From positions 1,652,501 to 1,716,500 of the forward strand of contig NZ_CP026362.1 in the NCBI RefSeq assembly GCF_004116955.1: 64,000 bases of DNA, read 5' to 3'. The notes beneath the pieces were generated by a model, which was not told where the DNA came from, ran no database searches, and worked only from the letters and a program-made list of their open reading frames with translations. The position numbers and the translations under genes are program-made. Position 1 is the first letter of the stretch, and every line of letters starts with the position of its first letter. Of the stretch, positions 8,573 to 19,877 are shown in pieces. The stretch is from Bacillus vallismortis (GTDB lineage: Bacteria > Bacillota > Bacilli > Bacillales > Bacillaceae).

Positions 8573-8806
8573 AAAACATCAGCTCCTTTGTTTATTTTAC
8601 GCTTGTTTTCTTACTAATTGTTCCTTTTTTATTGCCGGTTAAATTAACTTATATATATTGATCTTTGACTACCAAGCCATAACCATTAATTTCGAGACCA
8701 AAGTAGAGATTCCCTCTGCCGTAAACCTCAGCATAATTAGATCCTTTTTATGTGGTGCTTTTTGTCGCTCTGGCCATCTCATATCAGTCCTATACTTTTG
8801 GAAACA

Positions 8807-8815
8807 TGGTATAAT
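8807..8815 (+). promoter_or_regulatory. Candidate extended -10 promoter
   Basis: TGGTATAAT matches an extended -10 (TGnTATAAT) 29 bp before the next ATG. No convincing -35 is visible. It would let the membrane-anchored gene at 8844 be expressed separately from the tail genes. Confidence 0.4.
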
Positions 8816-8843
8816 GCAGGTAAATGATACCGGCGGTGGTTAA

Positions 8844-9470
8844 ATGATTTGGGCAATTATTTTGGTTTTGGGGATTGGAGCTTTTTTTATAATTGGATCT
8901 CTTGGTATAGATAAACAAAAAGAGGAGGAAAAACAAAGGTTAAACAAAATTGAATCTGCCGGGAACTTCTCTTCCCAGCACAGATATGTTCTCAATCCCG
9001 ATAAAAATAAAAAATTAACTTTAAAAGAGTCTGAAAATAAGTTTATTGTTCATCAGTTTAAATCAAACAATGATCTTGAAGAAATGGTTATTCCATTCGA
9101 TAAAATTATTGAAGCTGAAATTTCTATTGATGATACTTCAATATCAACTGTATCTAGAGGTAGTCAAATGGCAGGTACAGTTGTCGGCGGGCTTGCTGCA
9201 GGCGGTATTGGTGCTCTTATTGGAGGGTTATCATCAAACAGAACTGAGTCGAAACAATTTAGAAAAATTGACCTTAAATTAAAACTTGATGATTTTTCAA
9301 ATCCTATATTTAAACTAGAATTTTTGCCAAGTAAAAATGATCTTGGTTTAGAAAATACTAAAGGATTTAAACAAGATGACCAAAAAGTTAAAGAAGCCTT
9401 ATCGAATGTTGAAATTTGGCAAGGGATTATGGAAATAGCAATACGCAAAGGGAGTAAAGTCGCTCAATAG
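8844..9470 (+). CDS. Membrane-anchored phage protein with glycine-zipper-like segment
   Basis: A 208-residue protein. Residues 1-20 form one membrane segment (WAIILVLGIGAFFIIGSL), followed by a charged stretch and a domain that ends by entering a glycine-rich segment (GTVVGGLAAGGIGALIGGL, about residues 112-130), resembling a glycine zipper. It stands directly before the tape measure gene, in the place of SPbeta yomJ, but I am not sure of that identity. A role at the membrane in lysogens (exclusion or immunity) is plausible. Confidence 0.6.
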   Translation: MIWAIILVLGIGAFFIIGSLGIDKQKEEEKQRLNKIESAGNFSSQHRYVLNPDKNKKLTLKESENKFIVHQFKSNNDLEEMVIPFDKIIEAEISIDDTSISTVSRGSQMAGTVVGGLAAGGIGALIGGLSSNRTESKQFRKIDLKLKLDDFSNPIFKLEFLPSKNDLGLENTKGFKQDDQKVKEALSNVEIWQGIMEIAIRKGSKVAQ

Positions 9471-9490
9471 CTGAGTGGCTTTTTTATTTT
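9459..9490 (+). terminator. Hairpin terminator before the tape measure gene
   Basis: GTCGCTCA (about 9459-9466) pairs with TGAGTGGC (about 9473-9480), followed by TTTTTTATTTT. It overlaps the end of the membrane-anchored gene. Confidence 0.65.
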
Positions 9491-9524
9491 CCTCCCTCCC
9501 CTACTGAAAGGAAGTGATTCTTAC

Positions 9525-12500
9525 TTGAGTCAAAACCTCAAAATCATATTAACCCCGCAAGCTGATACGTCATCAAAAACTGTCGAACAGTTAAATCAGC
9601 AAATCAAATCTTTAGAAAAAAAGCTTAACTCCCTCAAACTCAACACAAATATTGATTCTAAAACCTTAAAAGCTCTGCAAGAATTCTCTTCTGCTGTAGA
9701 TGCGTATCAAAAAAATCTAAGCTCTTATAATCAAACAGTAAAAGAAACGTCCACAGTAATTAAGAATGCTGATGGATCAGTTGAAAAGCTCACCCAGCAA
9801 TACAAGAAAAACGGTGAGATTCTTCAACGTGAAACGAAAATAATCAATAATCGTAATGCTGCTCTAAGGCAAGAAACTCAAGAGATTAACAAACTCGCTC
9901 AAGCTACTGAAAAACTAGGTCAAGTACAAAAAAAGACCGAACAAAAGAACTTACAGGGTCAAACCACTAAGGTTGTACAGAAAAATCGTAACGGTTTTGA
10001 AGACATTGTTTATACGACTGACCCTAAAACTAATGCAACTTCATCAAGAACTACAACTAATTATGATCAGCAACGGAAAGCAGTTGAACAACTAAACCAG
10101 AGCCTAGAAAAGTTGAGAGAAAAAGGACTAGTCTCTTCCCAAGTGCTCACTCGTCTCTCGACTTCAATTAATGGTGCACAAACAGCTTCTCATATTGATC
10201 AAATTGCTAACCGTATTAAGCGTCTTGATGATTCATCCACCGCTAAAGCAAAAACAAAAGAACTTGAGCATCAAGTTCAATTATATCAACGTCAAGCGCA
10301 AATAAATGTTCAAAACCTCAATACTCGTTACGGCAGTTCACTTAGCACTGCTAACTCCTCTGTCCTGCAGAATTATCTCAACTCAGTAAACCAACTCTCG
10401 GCAAGAACTCCTAATTTAAGAACACAGATGCAGAATCTAAACATGCAATTCAGAGAAGTATCTGCAAATGCATCCTCTGCCTCTAGCAATGTTTCAGGTT
10501 TTGGGGAACAATTAACACAGTCATTCAGCCGTATGCCCGCATATTTTCTGAGTGGGACAATATTCTATTCGGGCATTCAAGCATTGAAATCGATGGTGGA
10601 TCAGGTTATTCAGATTGACACACTTATGACTAATATTCGCCGGGTTATGAACGAGCCTGATTACAAGTTTAATGAACTCCTTAAGTCTTCAATTGCTCTA
10701 GGTGATCAGCTTTCAAATAAAATTTCAGATATACTTGAAATCACTGGTTCATTTGGGAGAATGGGATATGATGAATCTGAACTTGGTGACGTAACTAAAA
10801 CTGCTCAAATATTACAGAACATCTCAGATTTAAATCCTACTGATACAGTAAACACTTTAACAGCAGCAATGCTTAACTTTAATGTAGCAGCCGGTGATTC
10901 TATATCGATTGCGGATAAGTTGAATGAAGTCGATAACAATTATGCAGTAAGTACCTTAGATCTTGCAAACAGTATTAGAAAGGCAGGCTCTACAGCTTCT
11001 ACTTTCGGTGTAGAATTAAACGACTTAATTGGGTATACAACAGCAATTGCTAGTACTACTCGTGAATCCGGGAATATTGTTGGTAACTCATTAAAGACGA
11101 TTTTTGCTCGTATTGGTAATAACCAGAGTTCAATCAAAGCATTAGAACAGATCGGTATCTCAGTAAAAACAGCTGGTGGTGAAGCTAAGTCTTCAAGTGA
11201 ATTAATTGATGAACTCGCTGAAAAATGGGACACGCTCTCTGATGCCCAAAAACAAAATACATCAATAGGCGTTGCGGGTATTTATCAATTGTCTCGTTTT
11301 AACGCAATGATGAATAACTTCTCCATTGCCCAAAGTGCCGCTAATACTGCCACTAATTCAGTCGGTAGCTCATGGAAAGAACAACAAAAATATGCCGATA
11401 GCTTGCAAGCTAGAGTCAATCGTTTATCCAATGCTTTTACAGAAATGTCTGTGGCATCAGGTGAAGCGTTAATATCTGATAGTATCGTAGTGTTCGCAGA
11501 TGCATTAAAAAGTTTGATGCAATTAAGTGCGCAAGTAACCAAGTCCGTTGGATTACTTCCACAAGTATTTGGAGCAGCAACAGCTTCAGTTATATTATTT
11601 AACTCTTCACTTCGTGCAAGTGCTTTAACTTCAGGCACTGCAATGGGTGCAGCTCTAAAAAATCTTATTCTTAATTTTAATACTTTTACGGTTGGAGTGA
11701 CAGCAGCTTCAGCCAAAACAGCAATTTGGAGTAAAATCACCGCTGCTTTTTCAACTTCAATCACAAGCTTAAAAAAGGCCGCAATGACTACTGGAGCTTT
11801 CTTAGCTGGTAGCTTCCTACCTATGGCAGCAATGATGGCCTTTGGTGTTGTTATTGAGAAGCTAATATCCTCATACTCCAAATTAAAACAAGCTCGAGAA
11901 GATTTCGAACAAGCTAAGATAACAAGTATTGAAGCTATAACAACAAACAAAGACTCAACGGATAAGTTAATTGCTCAATACAAAGAATTACAAAAAGCAA
12001 AGGAATCTGGAACCCTTAGTTCTGAAAAAGAGCAAGAATACCTTCAAGTTACACAACAACTAGCTCAGACTTTCCCAAATTTAATTGCAGGATACGATTC
12101 ACAAGGTCAAGCAATAATCAAAAACAATGACGCTCTAAAAGAAGCTATTCAATATACTAAAGAACTAGCAGATCTTAATAAAGAAGATATTAAGACTGGT
12201 GCAAAAAGCAACTTTAAAGAGAGTTTAAAAGATATTGAAAAGCTAAATGATAAAATTGAGCAGTATAAACAAATTGCTGATTATTATAAAGACGGAAAAA
12301 GCTGGGATATTTTTTCTTCAGATAATGATAAAAAGAACCAAGGGATTAAAGCTGAACAAGACGCTCTACGCACTGAACAGGAACTGTCTAGCTCCCAGGC
12401 TAAAATCAGAGAACAAGTACTTCAAACTGTCGATGCGTTCAACTCAGTAAAGATCAATCCAAACCTCTCTAAACAAATTAATGATGCATTTAATAAAATT

Positions 12501-15500
12501 GATTTCAGTAAAATGAACCCTGATGAGCTTGAGTCATTTTCGATTAATGTAGCAAACTATATGGACGAGATACAAAGAGCTCTTCAATCAGGCAACAAAG
12601 ATAACTTCTCAAAAGCTTCACAAGGGCTTGAACTGCTTATAAATCAAGCTATGAGTGGCAAAGACAAAAATAATGGTCTTGTGCTCTCTTATGGAGATCT
12701 TAAAGATGCTATTGACTCAGCAAACAATTCAGCAGAAGCATCTAAAGTAACATGGGACGAAAATGGAGAAGGTGTTGATGCTTTAGGAGAATCTATTGGC
12801 ACCCTGTCTGACAAGCTAAAAGATGCTAAAGGTGACTTTGAAGCAATTAGCTCTATTATAAGTGACCTTGTTAAATCTAAACAAAATGATTTAGCTATTT
12901 CGGCAATGCAAAATGATGCTTATAATGCTATGGCTGATAACATCTCCCCTTTAAATGAATTACTTGAGAAAATGGCGAAGGGTAAAAGTTTATCAGCTAC
13001 AGAAGCTATGAAGCTTATACAGAAAGAAAACGATCTTGCAGGTGCTATTTCAGTAGAAAATGGCGTTGTAAAAATAAATAGAAATGCAGTTGTTAAGCTT
13101 CGTGACACAAAACTAAAAGCGTACAATGATATGCAGCAGTCTGTTAAGCAGGATCTAATAAATCAAGCTAATGCTTTAAACAAAAAGATTAATATGTATA
13201 AATCTGAAGTTAAAGCGATCAAGACCGTTCAAGATGCTTATAATATGAAGTCAGATATTGAAAAACAAAAGCAAAAAATTCTTGATGAAATGAAAAAAGG
13301 TAATGGTGGAGCAATTCAATACCTTCCTAAAACTCAAGAAGATTTAAATCAAGTTACTGATATTACAGATCAACTTAAAGAACTTGATAAATTAGCTGAT
13401 TTAGCCTCTTCTTCCCTTTCAGAGACTGGCACATCAATGGAAGGCATGTCTTCATCTGCAGAAAAAGCTTCTGAAGAAGTAAAAACTTCAATGTATGTTG
13501 CTGATAAATACAAGGAGGCATTAGAAAAAGTTAATGCCGAAATTGACAAGTATAACAAACGGGTCAATGATTATCCGAAGTATTCTCAGAAATATAGAGA
13601 TGCGATTAAAAAAGAGATAAAAGCTCTACAACAAAAGAAAAAGCTTATGCAGGAACAAGCTAAGCTGCTTAAAGATCAAATTAAATCCGGTAACATTACG
13701 CAATATGGTATTGTAACCTCCACAACTTCATCTGGCGGAACCTCCTCTTCAACTGGTGGCTCATATACAGGAAAGTATTCAAGCTACATAAATTCTGCAG
13801 CTAGTAAATACAATGTTGACCCTGCCCTTATTGCAGCTGTAATTCAGCAAGAATCAGGGTTCAATGCTAAAGCACGATCTGGCGTAGGCGCTATGGGACT
13901 AATGCAACTGATGCCAGCAACAGCAAAAAGATTAGGGGTAAATAACGCTTACGATCCTTATCAAAATGTTATGGGTGGAACCAAATATCTTGCCCAACAG
14001 CTTGAAAAGTTTGGCGGTAATGTTGAAAAAGCATTGGCTGCATATAATGCTGGGCCTGGTAACGTAATTAAATATGGCGGTATCCCTCCTTTTAAAGAAA
14101 CACAGAATTATGTTAAGAAGATTATGGCCAACTACAGCAAATCCCTCTCCTCTGCCACTTCTTCAATCGCCAGCTATTATACAAATAATAGCGCTTTTAG
14201 GGTAAGCTCCAAATATGGACAACAGGAATCCGGTCTCCGCTCCTCCCCACACAAAGGAACTGATTTTGCTGCAAAAGCAGGTACAGCAATTAAATCTCTT
14301 CAAAGTGGTAAAGTCCAAATTGCTGGCTACAGTAAAACTGCAGGTAACTGGGTTGTTATTAAACAGGATGATGGAACAGTTGCCAAGTACATGCACATGC
14401 TTAACACTCCTTCTGTAAAAGCAGGTCAATCAGTTAAAGCCGGTCAAACTATTGGTAAAGTTGGTAGCACAGGGAACTCAACTGGGAACCACCTTCATCT
14501 ACAAATCGAACAAAATGGGAAAACAATCGATCCTGAAAAGTACATGCAAGGTATTGGAACTTCTATTTCAGATGCGTCACAAGCTGAGGCAGAACGGCAA
14601 CAAGGGATAGCACAGGCTAAATCTGATCTTCTCTCCCTCCAAGGAGATATCAGTTCAGTCAATGATCAGATTCAAGAACTTCAGTATGAGCTAGTTCAAT
14701 CTAAACTCGATGAGTTTGATAAAAGAATTGGGGATTTTGATGTTCGGATAGCTAAAGATGAATCAATGGCTAACCGATACACTTCTGACAGCAAGGAATT
14801 CCGCAAATACACCTCTGATCAGAAAAAAGCTGTAGCAGAGCAAGCTAAAATTCAACAACAAAAAGTTAACTGGATTCAAAATGAAATAAAAACAAATAAA
14901 GCATTGAATTCTGCTCAACGTGCTCAGCTTCGAGAAGAACTTAAACAAGCCAAGCTAGATTTAATTTCTGTTCAAGACCAGGTACGTGAGCTACAGAAAC
15001 AACTTGTTCAATCTAAAGTTGATGAAACACTCAAGTCAATTGAAAAGTCATCTTCTAAAACCCAAGGGAAAATTAAAGATGTCGATAACAAAATTTCAAT
15101 GACTGAAGAAGATGAAGACAAGGTTAAGTACTATAGCAAACAGATAAAGCTCATTCAGCAACAACAAAAGGAAGCCAAAAAATATATCAAACAGCTTGAA
15201 GAGCAAAAGAAAGCTGCGAAAGGTTTCCCTGACATTCAGGAACAGATCACTGAAGAAATCGAAAACTGGAAAGATAAACAGAAAGATTTCAATCTTGAGC
15301 TTTATAACACCAAAAAGTCTATCAAGGATATCTATAAATCCTTAGCTGATGAAGTTGTGTCAATCTATAAAGAAATGTACGAAAAGATGCGGGATATTGA
15401 GTTAAAAGCGCATCAGAAAGCAACACAAGACTTGATTGATGAGATTGACAAAGAAGACGAAGAAGCTAAGTATCAGAAGGAATTGAAGGAGAAAAACCAA

Positions 15501-16403
15501 GCAATACAGGAAACAAAAAATAAGATTAATAAGCTTTCCATGGACGACTCCTCTGAGGCTAAATCGCAAGTCAAAGACCTAGAGAAACAGCTTCAAGAAC
15601 AACAGGAAGCTTTGGATGAGTATATTAAAGACCGTAGCAACACAAAACGTAAAGAAGCCCTTCAGGATCAGCTTGAAAAAGACGAGGAGTCAATCAACAA
15701 CAAGTACGATGACCTGGTAAATGATGAACGAGCATTCAAAAAGCTTGAAGATAAGCTCATGGATGGTAAAATCACTGATATCGCTAAACAGCTTAATGAA
15801 TTCACCAAGTTTATAAACGAGAATATGAAGTCTATTGGAAAAAGTATCTCCAATAATTTGATTGATAAGCTTAAGGACGCTGCCAATGCTTTAAATACAG
15901 TTACAACTGGAAATACAACAGGTAAAAAGGTGTCATCATTTGCTTCTGGTGGATATACAGGCACAGGGCTTGGAGCAGGAAAGCTTGCATTCTTACATGA
16001 CAAGGAACTTATTTTAAACAAGACAGATACTGAAAACATGCTGAAAGCTGTAAAACAAGTTCGTCAAACGTCCACTGATAACTCAGTAAAGACTGCCTCT
16101 AAATGGGGTCAACCTGGTAAAATTTCTGATGTTTTAAGTAAGAGTATTGCTCTTGTAACACCTGCTATGAACGCCGCAGTTTCTAGTCAAACAAATCTAA
16201 CAAAAGGCTTAATTCCAACTCTTAAGAACTTCTCGACCCCTACTGTACCCCCTTCTACACCTCAAGGGAATACATCAAACAATCAGAACTCATTCACAAT
16301 TAATGTAACAGAAGCTAGTAATGCTAAAGAGACTGCAAGCTTAGTATACAAACAATTAGCAAATGGGCTTAAAAATACTGGACTAAATTTCAACATCACA
16401 TGA
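9525..16403 (+). CDS. cwlP: CwlP: tape measure protein with lytic transglycosylase and M23 peptidase domains
   Basis: The 2292 residues match the unusual length of SPbeta YomI/CwlP. The start is TTG, with AAAGGAAGTG upstream. Order: coiled-coil N-terminus; phage tape measure core (about residues 340-640) with hydrophobic segments near 690-780 suited to membrane passage; long coiled coils; an SLT domain (about 1418-1530) with catalytic Glu in QQESGFN and GLMQLMPATA; an M23 endopeptidase domain (about 1560-1660) with HKGTDFA and HLHLQIE zinc-ligand motifs; then more coiled coils and a C-terminal tail-attachment region. It sets tail length and locally opens peptidoglycan during DNA entry. In CwlP the M23 domain is a D,D-endopeptidase (known for the family). 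Confidence 0.93.
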   Translation: MSQNLKIILTPQADTSSKTVEQLNQQIKSLEKKLNSLKLNTNIDSKTLKALQEFSSAVDAYQKNLSSYNQTVKETSTVIKNADGSVEKLTQQYKKNGEILQRETKIINNRNAALRQETQEINKLAQATEKLGQVQKKTEQKNLQGQTTKVVQKNRNGFEDIVYTTDPKTNATSSRTTTNYDQQRKAVEQLNQSLEKLREKGLVSSQVLTRLSTSINGAQTASHIDQIANRIKRLDDSSTAKAKTKELEHQVQLYQRQAQINVQNLNTRYGSSLSTANSSVLQNYLNSVNQLSARTPNLRTQMQNLNMQFREVSANASSASSNVSGFGEQLTQSFSRMPAYFLSGTIFYSGIQALKSMVDQVIQIDTLMTNIRRVMNEPDYKFNELLKSSIALGDQLSNKISDILEITGSFGRMGYDESELGDVTKTAQILQNISDLNPTDTVNTLTAAMLNFNVAAGDSISIADKLNEVDNNYAVSTLDLANSIRKAGSTASTFGVELNDLIGYTTAIASTTRESGNIVGNSLKTIFARIGNNQSSIKALEQIGISVKTAGGEAKSSSELIDELAEKWDTLSDAQKQNTSIGVAGIYQLSRFNAMMNNFSIAQSAANTATNSVGSSWKEQQKYADSLQARVNRLSNAFTEMSVASGEALISDSIVVFADALKSLMQLSAQVTKSVGLLPQVFGAATASVILFNSSLRASALTSGTAMGAALKNLILNFNTFTVGVTAASAKTAIWSKITAAFSTSITSLKKAAMTTGAFLAGSFLPMAAMMAFGVVIEKLISSYSKLKQAREDFEQAKITSIEAITTNKDSTDKLIAQYKELQKAKESGTLSSEKEQEYLQVTQQLAQTFPNLIAGYDSQGQAIIKNNDALKEAIQYTKELADLNKEDIKTGAKSNFKESLKDIEKLNDKIEQYKQIADYYKDGKSWDIFSSDNDKKNQGIKAEQDALRTEQELSSSQAKIREQVLQTVDAFNSVKINPNLSKQINDAFNKIDFSKMNPDELESFSINVANYMDEIQRALQSGNKDNFSKASQGLELLINQAMSGKDKNNGLVLSYGDLKDAIDSANNSAEASKVTWDENGEGVDALGESIGTLSDKLKDAKGDFEAISSIISDLVKSKQNDLAISAMQNDAYNAMADNISPLNELLEKMAKGKSLSATEAMKLIQKENDLAGAISVENGVVKINRNAVVKLRDTKLKAYNDMQQSVKQDLINQANALNKKINMYKSEVKAIKTVQDAYNMKSDIEKQKQKILDEMKKGNGGAIQYLPKTQEDLNQVTDITDQLKELDKLADLASSSLSETGTSMEGMSSSAEKASEEVKTSMYVADKYKEALEKVNAEIDKYNKRVNDYPKYSQKYRDAIKKEIKALQQKKKLMQEQAKLLKDQIKSGNITQYGIVTSTTSSGGTSSSTGGSYTGKYSSYINSAASKYNVDPALIAAVIQQESGFNAKARSGVGAMGLMQLMPATAKRLGVNNAYDPYQNVMGGTKYLAQQLEKFGGNVEKALAAYNAGPGNVIKYGGIPPFKETQNYVKKIMANYSKSLSSATSSIASYYTNNSAFRVSSKYGQQESGLRSSPHKGTDFAAKAGTAIKSLQSGKVQIAGYSKTAGNWVVIKQDDGTVAKYMHMLNTPSVKAGQSVKAGQTIGKVGSTGNSTGNHLHLQIEQNGKTIDPEKYMQGIGTSISDASQAEAERQQGIAQAKSDLLSLQGDISSVNDQIQELQYELVQSKLDEFDKRIGDFDVRIAKDESMANRYTSDSKEFRKYTSDQKKAVAEQAKIQQQKVNWIQNEIKTNKALNSAQRAQLREELKQAKLDLISVQDQVRELQKQLVQSKVDETLKSIEKSSSKTQGKIKDVDNKISMTEEDEDKVKYYSKQIKLIQQQQKEAKKYIKQLEEQKKAAKGFPDIQEQITEEIENWKDKQKDFNLELYNTKKSIKDIYKSLADEVVSIYKEMYEKMRDIELKAHQKATQDLIDEIDKEDEEAKYQKELKEKNQAIQETKNKINKLSMDDSSEAKSQVKDLEKQLQEQQEALDEYIKDRSNTKRKEALQDQLEKDEESINNKYDDLVNDERAFKKLEDKLMDGKITDIAKQLNEFTKFINENMKSIGKSISNNLIDKLKDAANALNTVTTGNTTGKKVSSFASGGYTGTGLGAGKLAFLHDKELILNKTDTENMLKAVKQVRQTSTDNSVKTASKWGQPGKISDVLSKSIALVTPAMNAAVSSQTNLTKGLIPTLKNFSTPTVPPSTPQGNTSNNQNSFTINVTEASNAKETASLVYKQLANGLKNTGLNFNIT

Positions 16404-16446
16404 GTCGGCTAAGATTGCCGGCTCTATTTATATTGGGGGTGAAAAA

Positions 16447-17208
16447 TTGATTAGGCAGAGCCAATATTTCATGTTTGATAACGTAAAGTCGATCGACTAC
16501 GGTGTGGAAAACGTTAATACAGAGTCTGGATTAGTTGAGGAATCTTTTTTAGGTTCACGATCAGTTAATGAAACTTATGTAAAAGGAAGATCAGAGCCGT
16601 ACACTGAAGGCGTCAAAAGAGAATCAAAACAATTCCCTTTAAACTTTTATGTTGGTGAAAATTATGATGAGAAAAAAATAAGAGCAATTAAGCGCTGGCT
16701 AGATGTCGATGATTACAAACCGTTGGCATTCAGCGAAAATTTAGACATTGTATATTATGCAATGCCTGTGGATACAAGTGATTTAGTTCATAATGCGGCA
16801 AGACATGGATATGTTCGTTTAACAATGAAATGCAACTCCCCTTATGCATACAGTCGAAACACAAGTACCCATTCCTTTGATATATCATCAGAAATGAAAA
16901 TCATTGAACTCCATAATAAAGGCGATGTTGCGATTTACCCCACTGTTGAAATTCTTAAAATTGGCGATGGCGATGTGAAAATCGAGAACCTAAGTGATTA
17001 TACTGACCCCTTTATTTTCAGCAATCTAAAAGACAGAGAAATGGTTAAAGTGAATGGCGTCAAAGAAATTATTGAATCGTCTTTATATGGGAATGAAAGA
17101 TATGATGATTTTAATGACAATTATATTAGATTGGATTACGGAAAAAACCGATTAAAAGTGACCGGAAAATGCAAAGTGAGATTCACTTTCAGATTTAAGT
17201 ATCGATAA
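16447..17208 (+). CDS. yomH: Distal tail protein (YomH type)
   Basis: A 253-residue protein starting with TTG, with GGGGGTG upstream. The sequence order RQSQYFMFDNVKSIDYGV, then a segment for replacing one domain of the ring, and IELHNKGDVAIYPTVEI follow the siphovirus tail component (distal tail, Dit-like) family. It directly follows the tape measure gene and precedes the large tail-tip gene, the canonical Tmp-Dit-Tal order. Dit forms the hexameric hub at the tail tip. Confidence 0.8.
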   Translation: MIRQSQYFMFDNVKSIDYGVENVNTESGLVEESFLGSRSVNETYVKGRSEPYTEGVKRESKQFPLNFYVGENYDEKKIRAIKRWLDVDDYKPLAFSENLDIVYYAMPVDTSDLVHNAARHGYVRLTMKCNSPYAYSRNTSTHSFDISSEMKIIELHNKGDVAIYPTVEILKIGDGDVKIENLSDYTDPFIFSNLKDREMVKVNGVKEIIESSLYGNERYDDFNDNYIRLDYGKNRLKVTGKCKVRFTFRFKYR

Positions 17209-17220
17209 GAAGGTGAAAAA

Positions 17221-19863
17221 TTGATAACTATTCGCAAGGACACAGAAATAAAAAACATACGCTTATCCCTTGCTAAGCCAGACAAGACTAAAATAGCCAA
17301 CATTGATGAAGTTCTGAATCCAACTGTAACTTTAAATCATGGAAGCAGCGTGCACGAACTCTCCTTCTCTATTCCGCTTAAAGCAACCTATGATGGCATA
17401 ATTAAAAGAAACCATGTTGTAGATTTACTCAAACCCTGGTATTTAATTAAAACTGAATTTTACGGACTTACTGTTTGGTTTATTATTACTAAAAGAACTA
17501 AGTCACACAGTAGCGATATGGATACAATACAAGTTGAATGTAGGTCACTTCAACATGAATTAAGCAGAATGAGCGTTCTTAAATATGAGGAGACGTCTAA
17601 AAACCTGCAGGAAGTAGTTACAGACTGCTTAAAACATACAAGCTGGACGATTGGATACATAGATACTCTCTTTAACATAAAACGAAGACAGTTTGATGTA
17701 TCATCGACTAACAAGCTTGATTTCTTATATTCAATTTGCGAAAAGTTCGATACAATTCCAGTCTTTGATACAGTAAAAGAAACTGTAAGCTTCTATAAAG
17801 AATCTGACATTTCCAAATACAAAGGCCTTAAACTTAACCCCCGACTGTATATGATTAGCATGGACGATTCGGATGATGCAGATGAATTAATAACAAGACT
17901 ATATGCTACTGGAAAAGATGGTATCGGTATTAATTCAGTGAACCCAACTGGACAATCCTACATTGATGACTTTTCTTATTTCCTCTTCCCCTTTCAACGT
18001 GACCAACAACGAAATGTTATTTCCCAAAGTGCCTATATGCCAGATGAACTTTGTCATGCAATTCTTGATTACAATGACCTTGTTAATAACGAAGGAAATG
18101 CGTTTAATAAACTCCTCACACAAAAGAACGAAGCTGAAATTAGTTTAACCGAATTGAATAATGAGCTTTACACCCTTGACCTTGAAGTCCAAAAGCTATT
18201 AGATCGAATTGAAGTTGCGAAGAAATCTGGAGATGACACAAGTCAACTGAAAGCTCAACTCGCCATAAAGCAGAAAGCAGTAGTAGAAAAGAAAAACCAA
18301 ATTGCTACGATTGAATCAACAATTTCTCAAATATCTGCTTCAATTTCCAAGCTTAAAAAAAAGCTTTCTTTTGAGAACAATTTTAGTGAAAATCAGCAAA
18401 AACTGCTCTCACGTTTCATTTCAACAACTGAATGGTCAAATGACAGCATCTATGACGAGAATGAACTTTATGATGATGCTAATGAAGAACTTGAAAGTCG
18501 CAATACACCGCCAGTGAATGTAACACTAGATATAGTGAACTTTTTTAACTGTCTTAGTGAAAAACATAACTGGGATAGGCTCAGTTTAGGAGACATAGTA
18601 CGAGTTCAACAGAATGATTTAAATACCGATATTAAAGCCATACTTTCAGCAATAACAATTGATTTTGAACAATCAAATATTAGTGTCACAGTTACAAATG
18701 GAAAAAGAGTTCAATCTGATTTTGAGAAAATCATAAAGACTGTTTACAGAACAAACAAAATAAGTACTGAACTAAATAAAAGAAAGATCGAATGGGACAA
18801 AGCAACTGAAAACTTCAATATTCGAAATGACAGAATTTCAGTGCCGCCGGCCTCCCCTGCTATTGCTTCTGATGGCACTGCAATTACCCATAAGGTAAAT
18901 GATAACGGGTCAGTTGATATTACCATTCAGTGGGACTATGTTGATTCCGATGAGGACAAATACAACATCGATGGATTTGAGATTTACTTGCACGGTAGTG
19001 ATGACAATGAAGAGTACACATTTGGCTCAGTGCAAGCTAGCGAGAACTTACAAAATGTTAAATATGACAGACGCACAGCCACTTTTACGGGATTACCTTC
19101 AAATATGTTCTACACTATTGGTGTTCAAGCTTATCGAAGAGTTGATGCGGATATAGACATAAATCAGATTCTTCTTTCGGATATAGTTAAATCGAATCAT
19201 CCTTCTGAAAACCCCTACCTCCCTTCTCCTTCTGTTGAAGTTAAAGGAAGCCTTAGTGGAAAAGTTAATGGCCTCTATACAATCTCTACAGAAACAAAGC
19301 CTGAAATCCCTGAGGCAGGAACAATTTGGATTGATCCCAAAACAAATAAACAAGAGCTTTTTAACGGCGAACAATGGATTGTCTCTTCCTCTGGCTCGGC
19401 AGACTCCTTGAACGGATACATAGCATCAACAACTAACTTTCCAAATTCTATACCTGTTCGTAATGACTCAGGTGTAATTAATGCCTCTATTGATGGGAAT
19501 GCAGAATCATTAGGTGGCAGATTAGCCTCAGAATATGCTCTAGTTGAAAGCATTCCAGTCACACCCAAGTTTGCTAAAGGAACTTATATTGGTGATGGGA
19601 CTACGAGCAAACTAATCCCTCTCACCTTTTCTCCAGACATGGTCAAGATTACACCTATCTCTTCTGAGGATAGCCAGTTGGTTATTGAAAGCTCTTCTGG
19701 AGGCTATGCATATCAAATAACTTCTTCTGGACTCTCTTTAATAGGAGGAGATTTAAGTTATGGTGCCTTGGGAGACAAATTATTTGTAACTGGATCTGAT
19801 GCTAATTGTAGAGGAAATAAATTAAACGTCAAATATATTTGGGAAGCATACCAACAAAATTAA
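17221..19863 (+). CDS. yomG: Tail-tip protein (Tal-like, YomG type)
   Basis: An 880-residue protein starting with TTG (AAGGTG upstream). The N-terminal half has the phage tail endopeptidase/Tal layout (an early beta domain with [20 protein letters not shown], then a baseplate-hub part). A coiled coil follows at about residues 300-385. Next is a fibronectin type III-like domain (about 545-650, [24 protein letters not shown] and a [10 protein letters not shown] strand), a linker with a [20 protein letters not shown] repeat-type strand, and a C-terminal beta module. No peptidase motif is evident, so it is probably structural. Confidence 0.75.
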   Translation: MITIRKDTEIKNIRLSLAKPDKTKIANIDEVLNPTVTLNHGSSVHELSFSIPLKATYDGIIKRNHVVDLLKPWYLIKTEFYGLTVWFIITKRTKSHSSDMDTIQVECRSLQHELSRMSVLKYEETSKNLQEVVTDCLKHTSWTIGYIDTLFNIKRRQFDVSSTNKLDFLYSICEKFDTIPVFDTVKETVSFYKESDISKYKGLKLNPRLYMISMDDSDDADELITRLYATGKDGIGINSVNPTGQSYIDDFSYFLFPFQRDQQRNVISQSAYMPDELCHAILDYNDLVNNEGNAFNKLLTQKNEAEISLTELNNELYTLDLEVQKLLDRIEVAKKSGDDTSQLKAQLAIKQKAVVEKKNQIATIESTISQISASISKLKKKLSFENNFSENQQKLLSRFISTTEWSNDSIYDENELYDDANEELESRNTPPVNVTLDIVNFFNCLSEKHNWDRLSLGDIVRVQQNDLNTDIKAILSAITIDFEQSNISVTVTNGKRVQSDFEKIIKTVYRTNKISTELNKRKIEWDKATENFNIRNDRISVPPASPAIASDGTAITHKVNDNGSVDITIQWDYVDSDEDKYNIDGFEIYLHGSDDNEEYTFGSVQASENLQNVKYDRRTATFTGLPSNMFYTIGVQAYRRVDADIDINQILLSDIVKSNHPSENPYLPSPSVEVKGSLSGKVNGLYTISTETKPEIPEAGTIWIDPKTNKQELFNGEQWIVSSSGSADSLNGYIASTTNFPNSIPVRNDSGVINASIDGNAESLGGRLASEYALVESIPVTPKFAKGTYIGDGTTSKLIPLTFSPDMVKITPISSEDSQLVIESSSGGYAYQITSSGLSLIGGDLSYGALGDKLFVTGSDANCRGNKLNVKYIWEAYQQN

Positions 19864-19877
19864 TGGAGGTGATTAAT

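Noticed and set aside
12247-12450. Alternative-frame proteins inside cwlP and other long genes
   Set aside because: They are shadows in other frames of a well-supported coding sequence, with no ribosome sites of their own.
9525-16403. Coiled-coil repeats in the tape measure gene as a genuine tandem DNA repeat
   Set aside because: The repeats are at the level of protein composition (heptads); no DNA repeat of notable length was seen.
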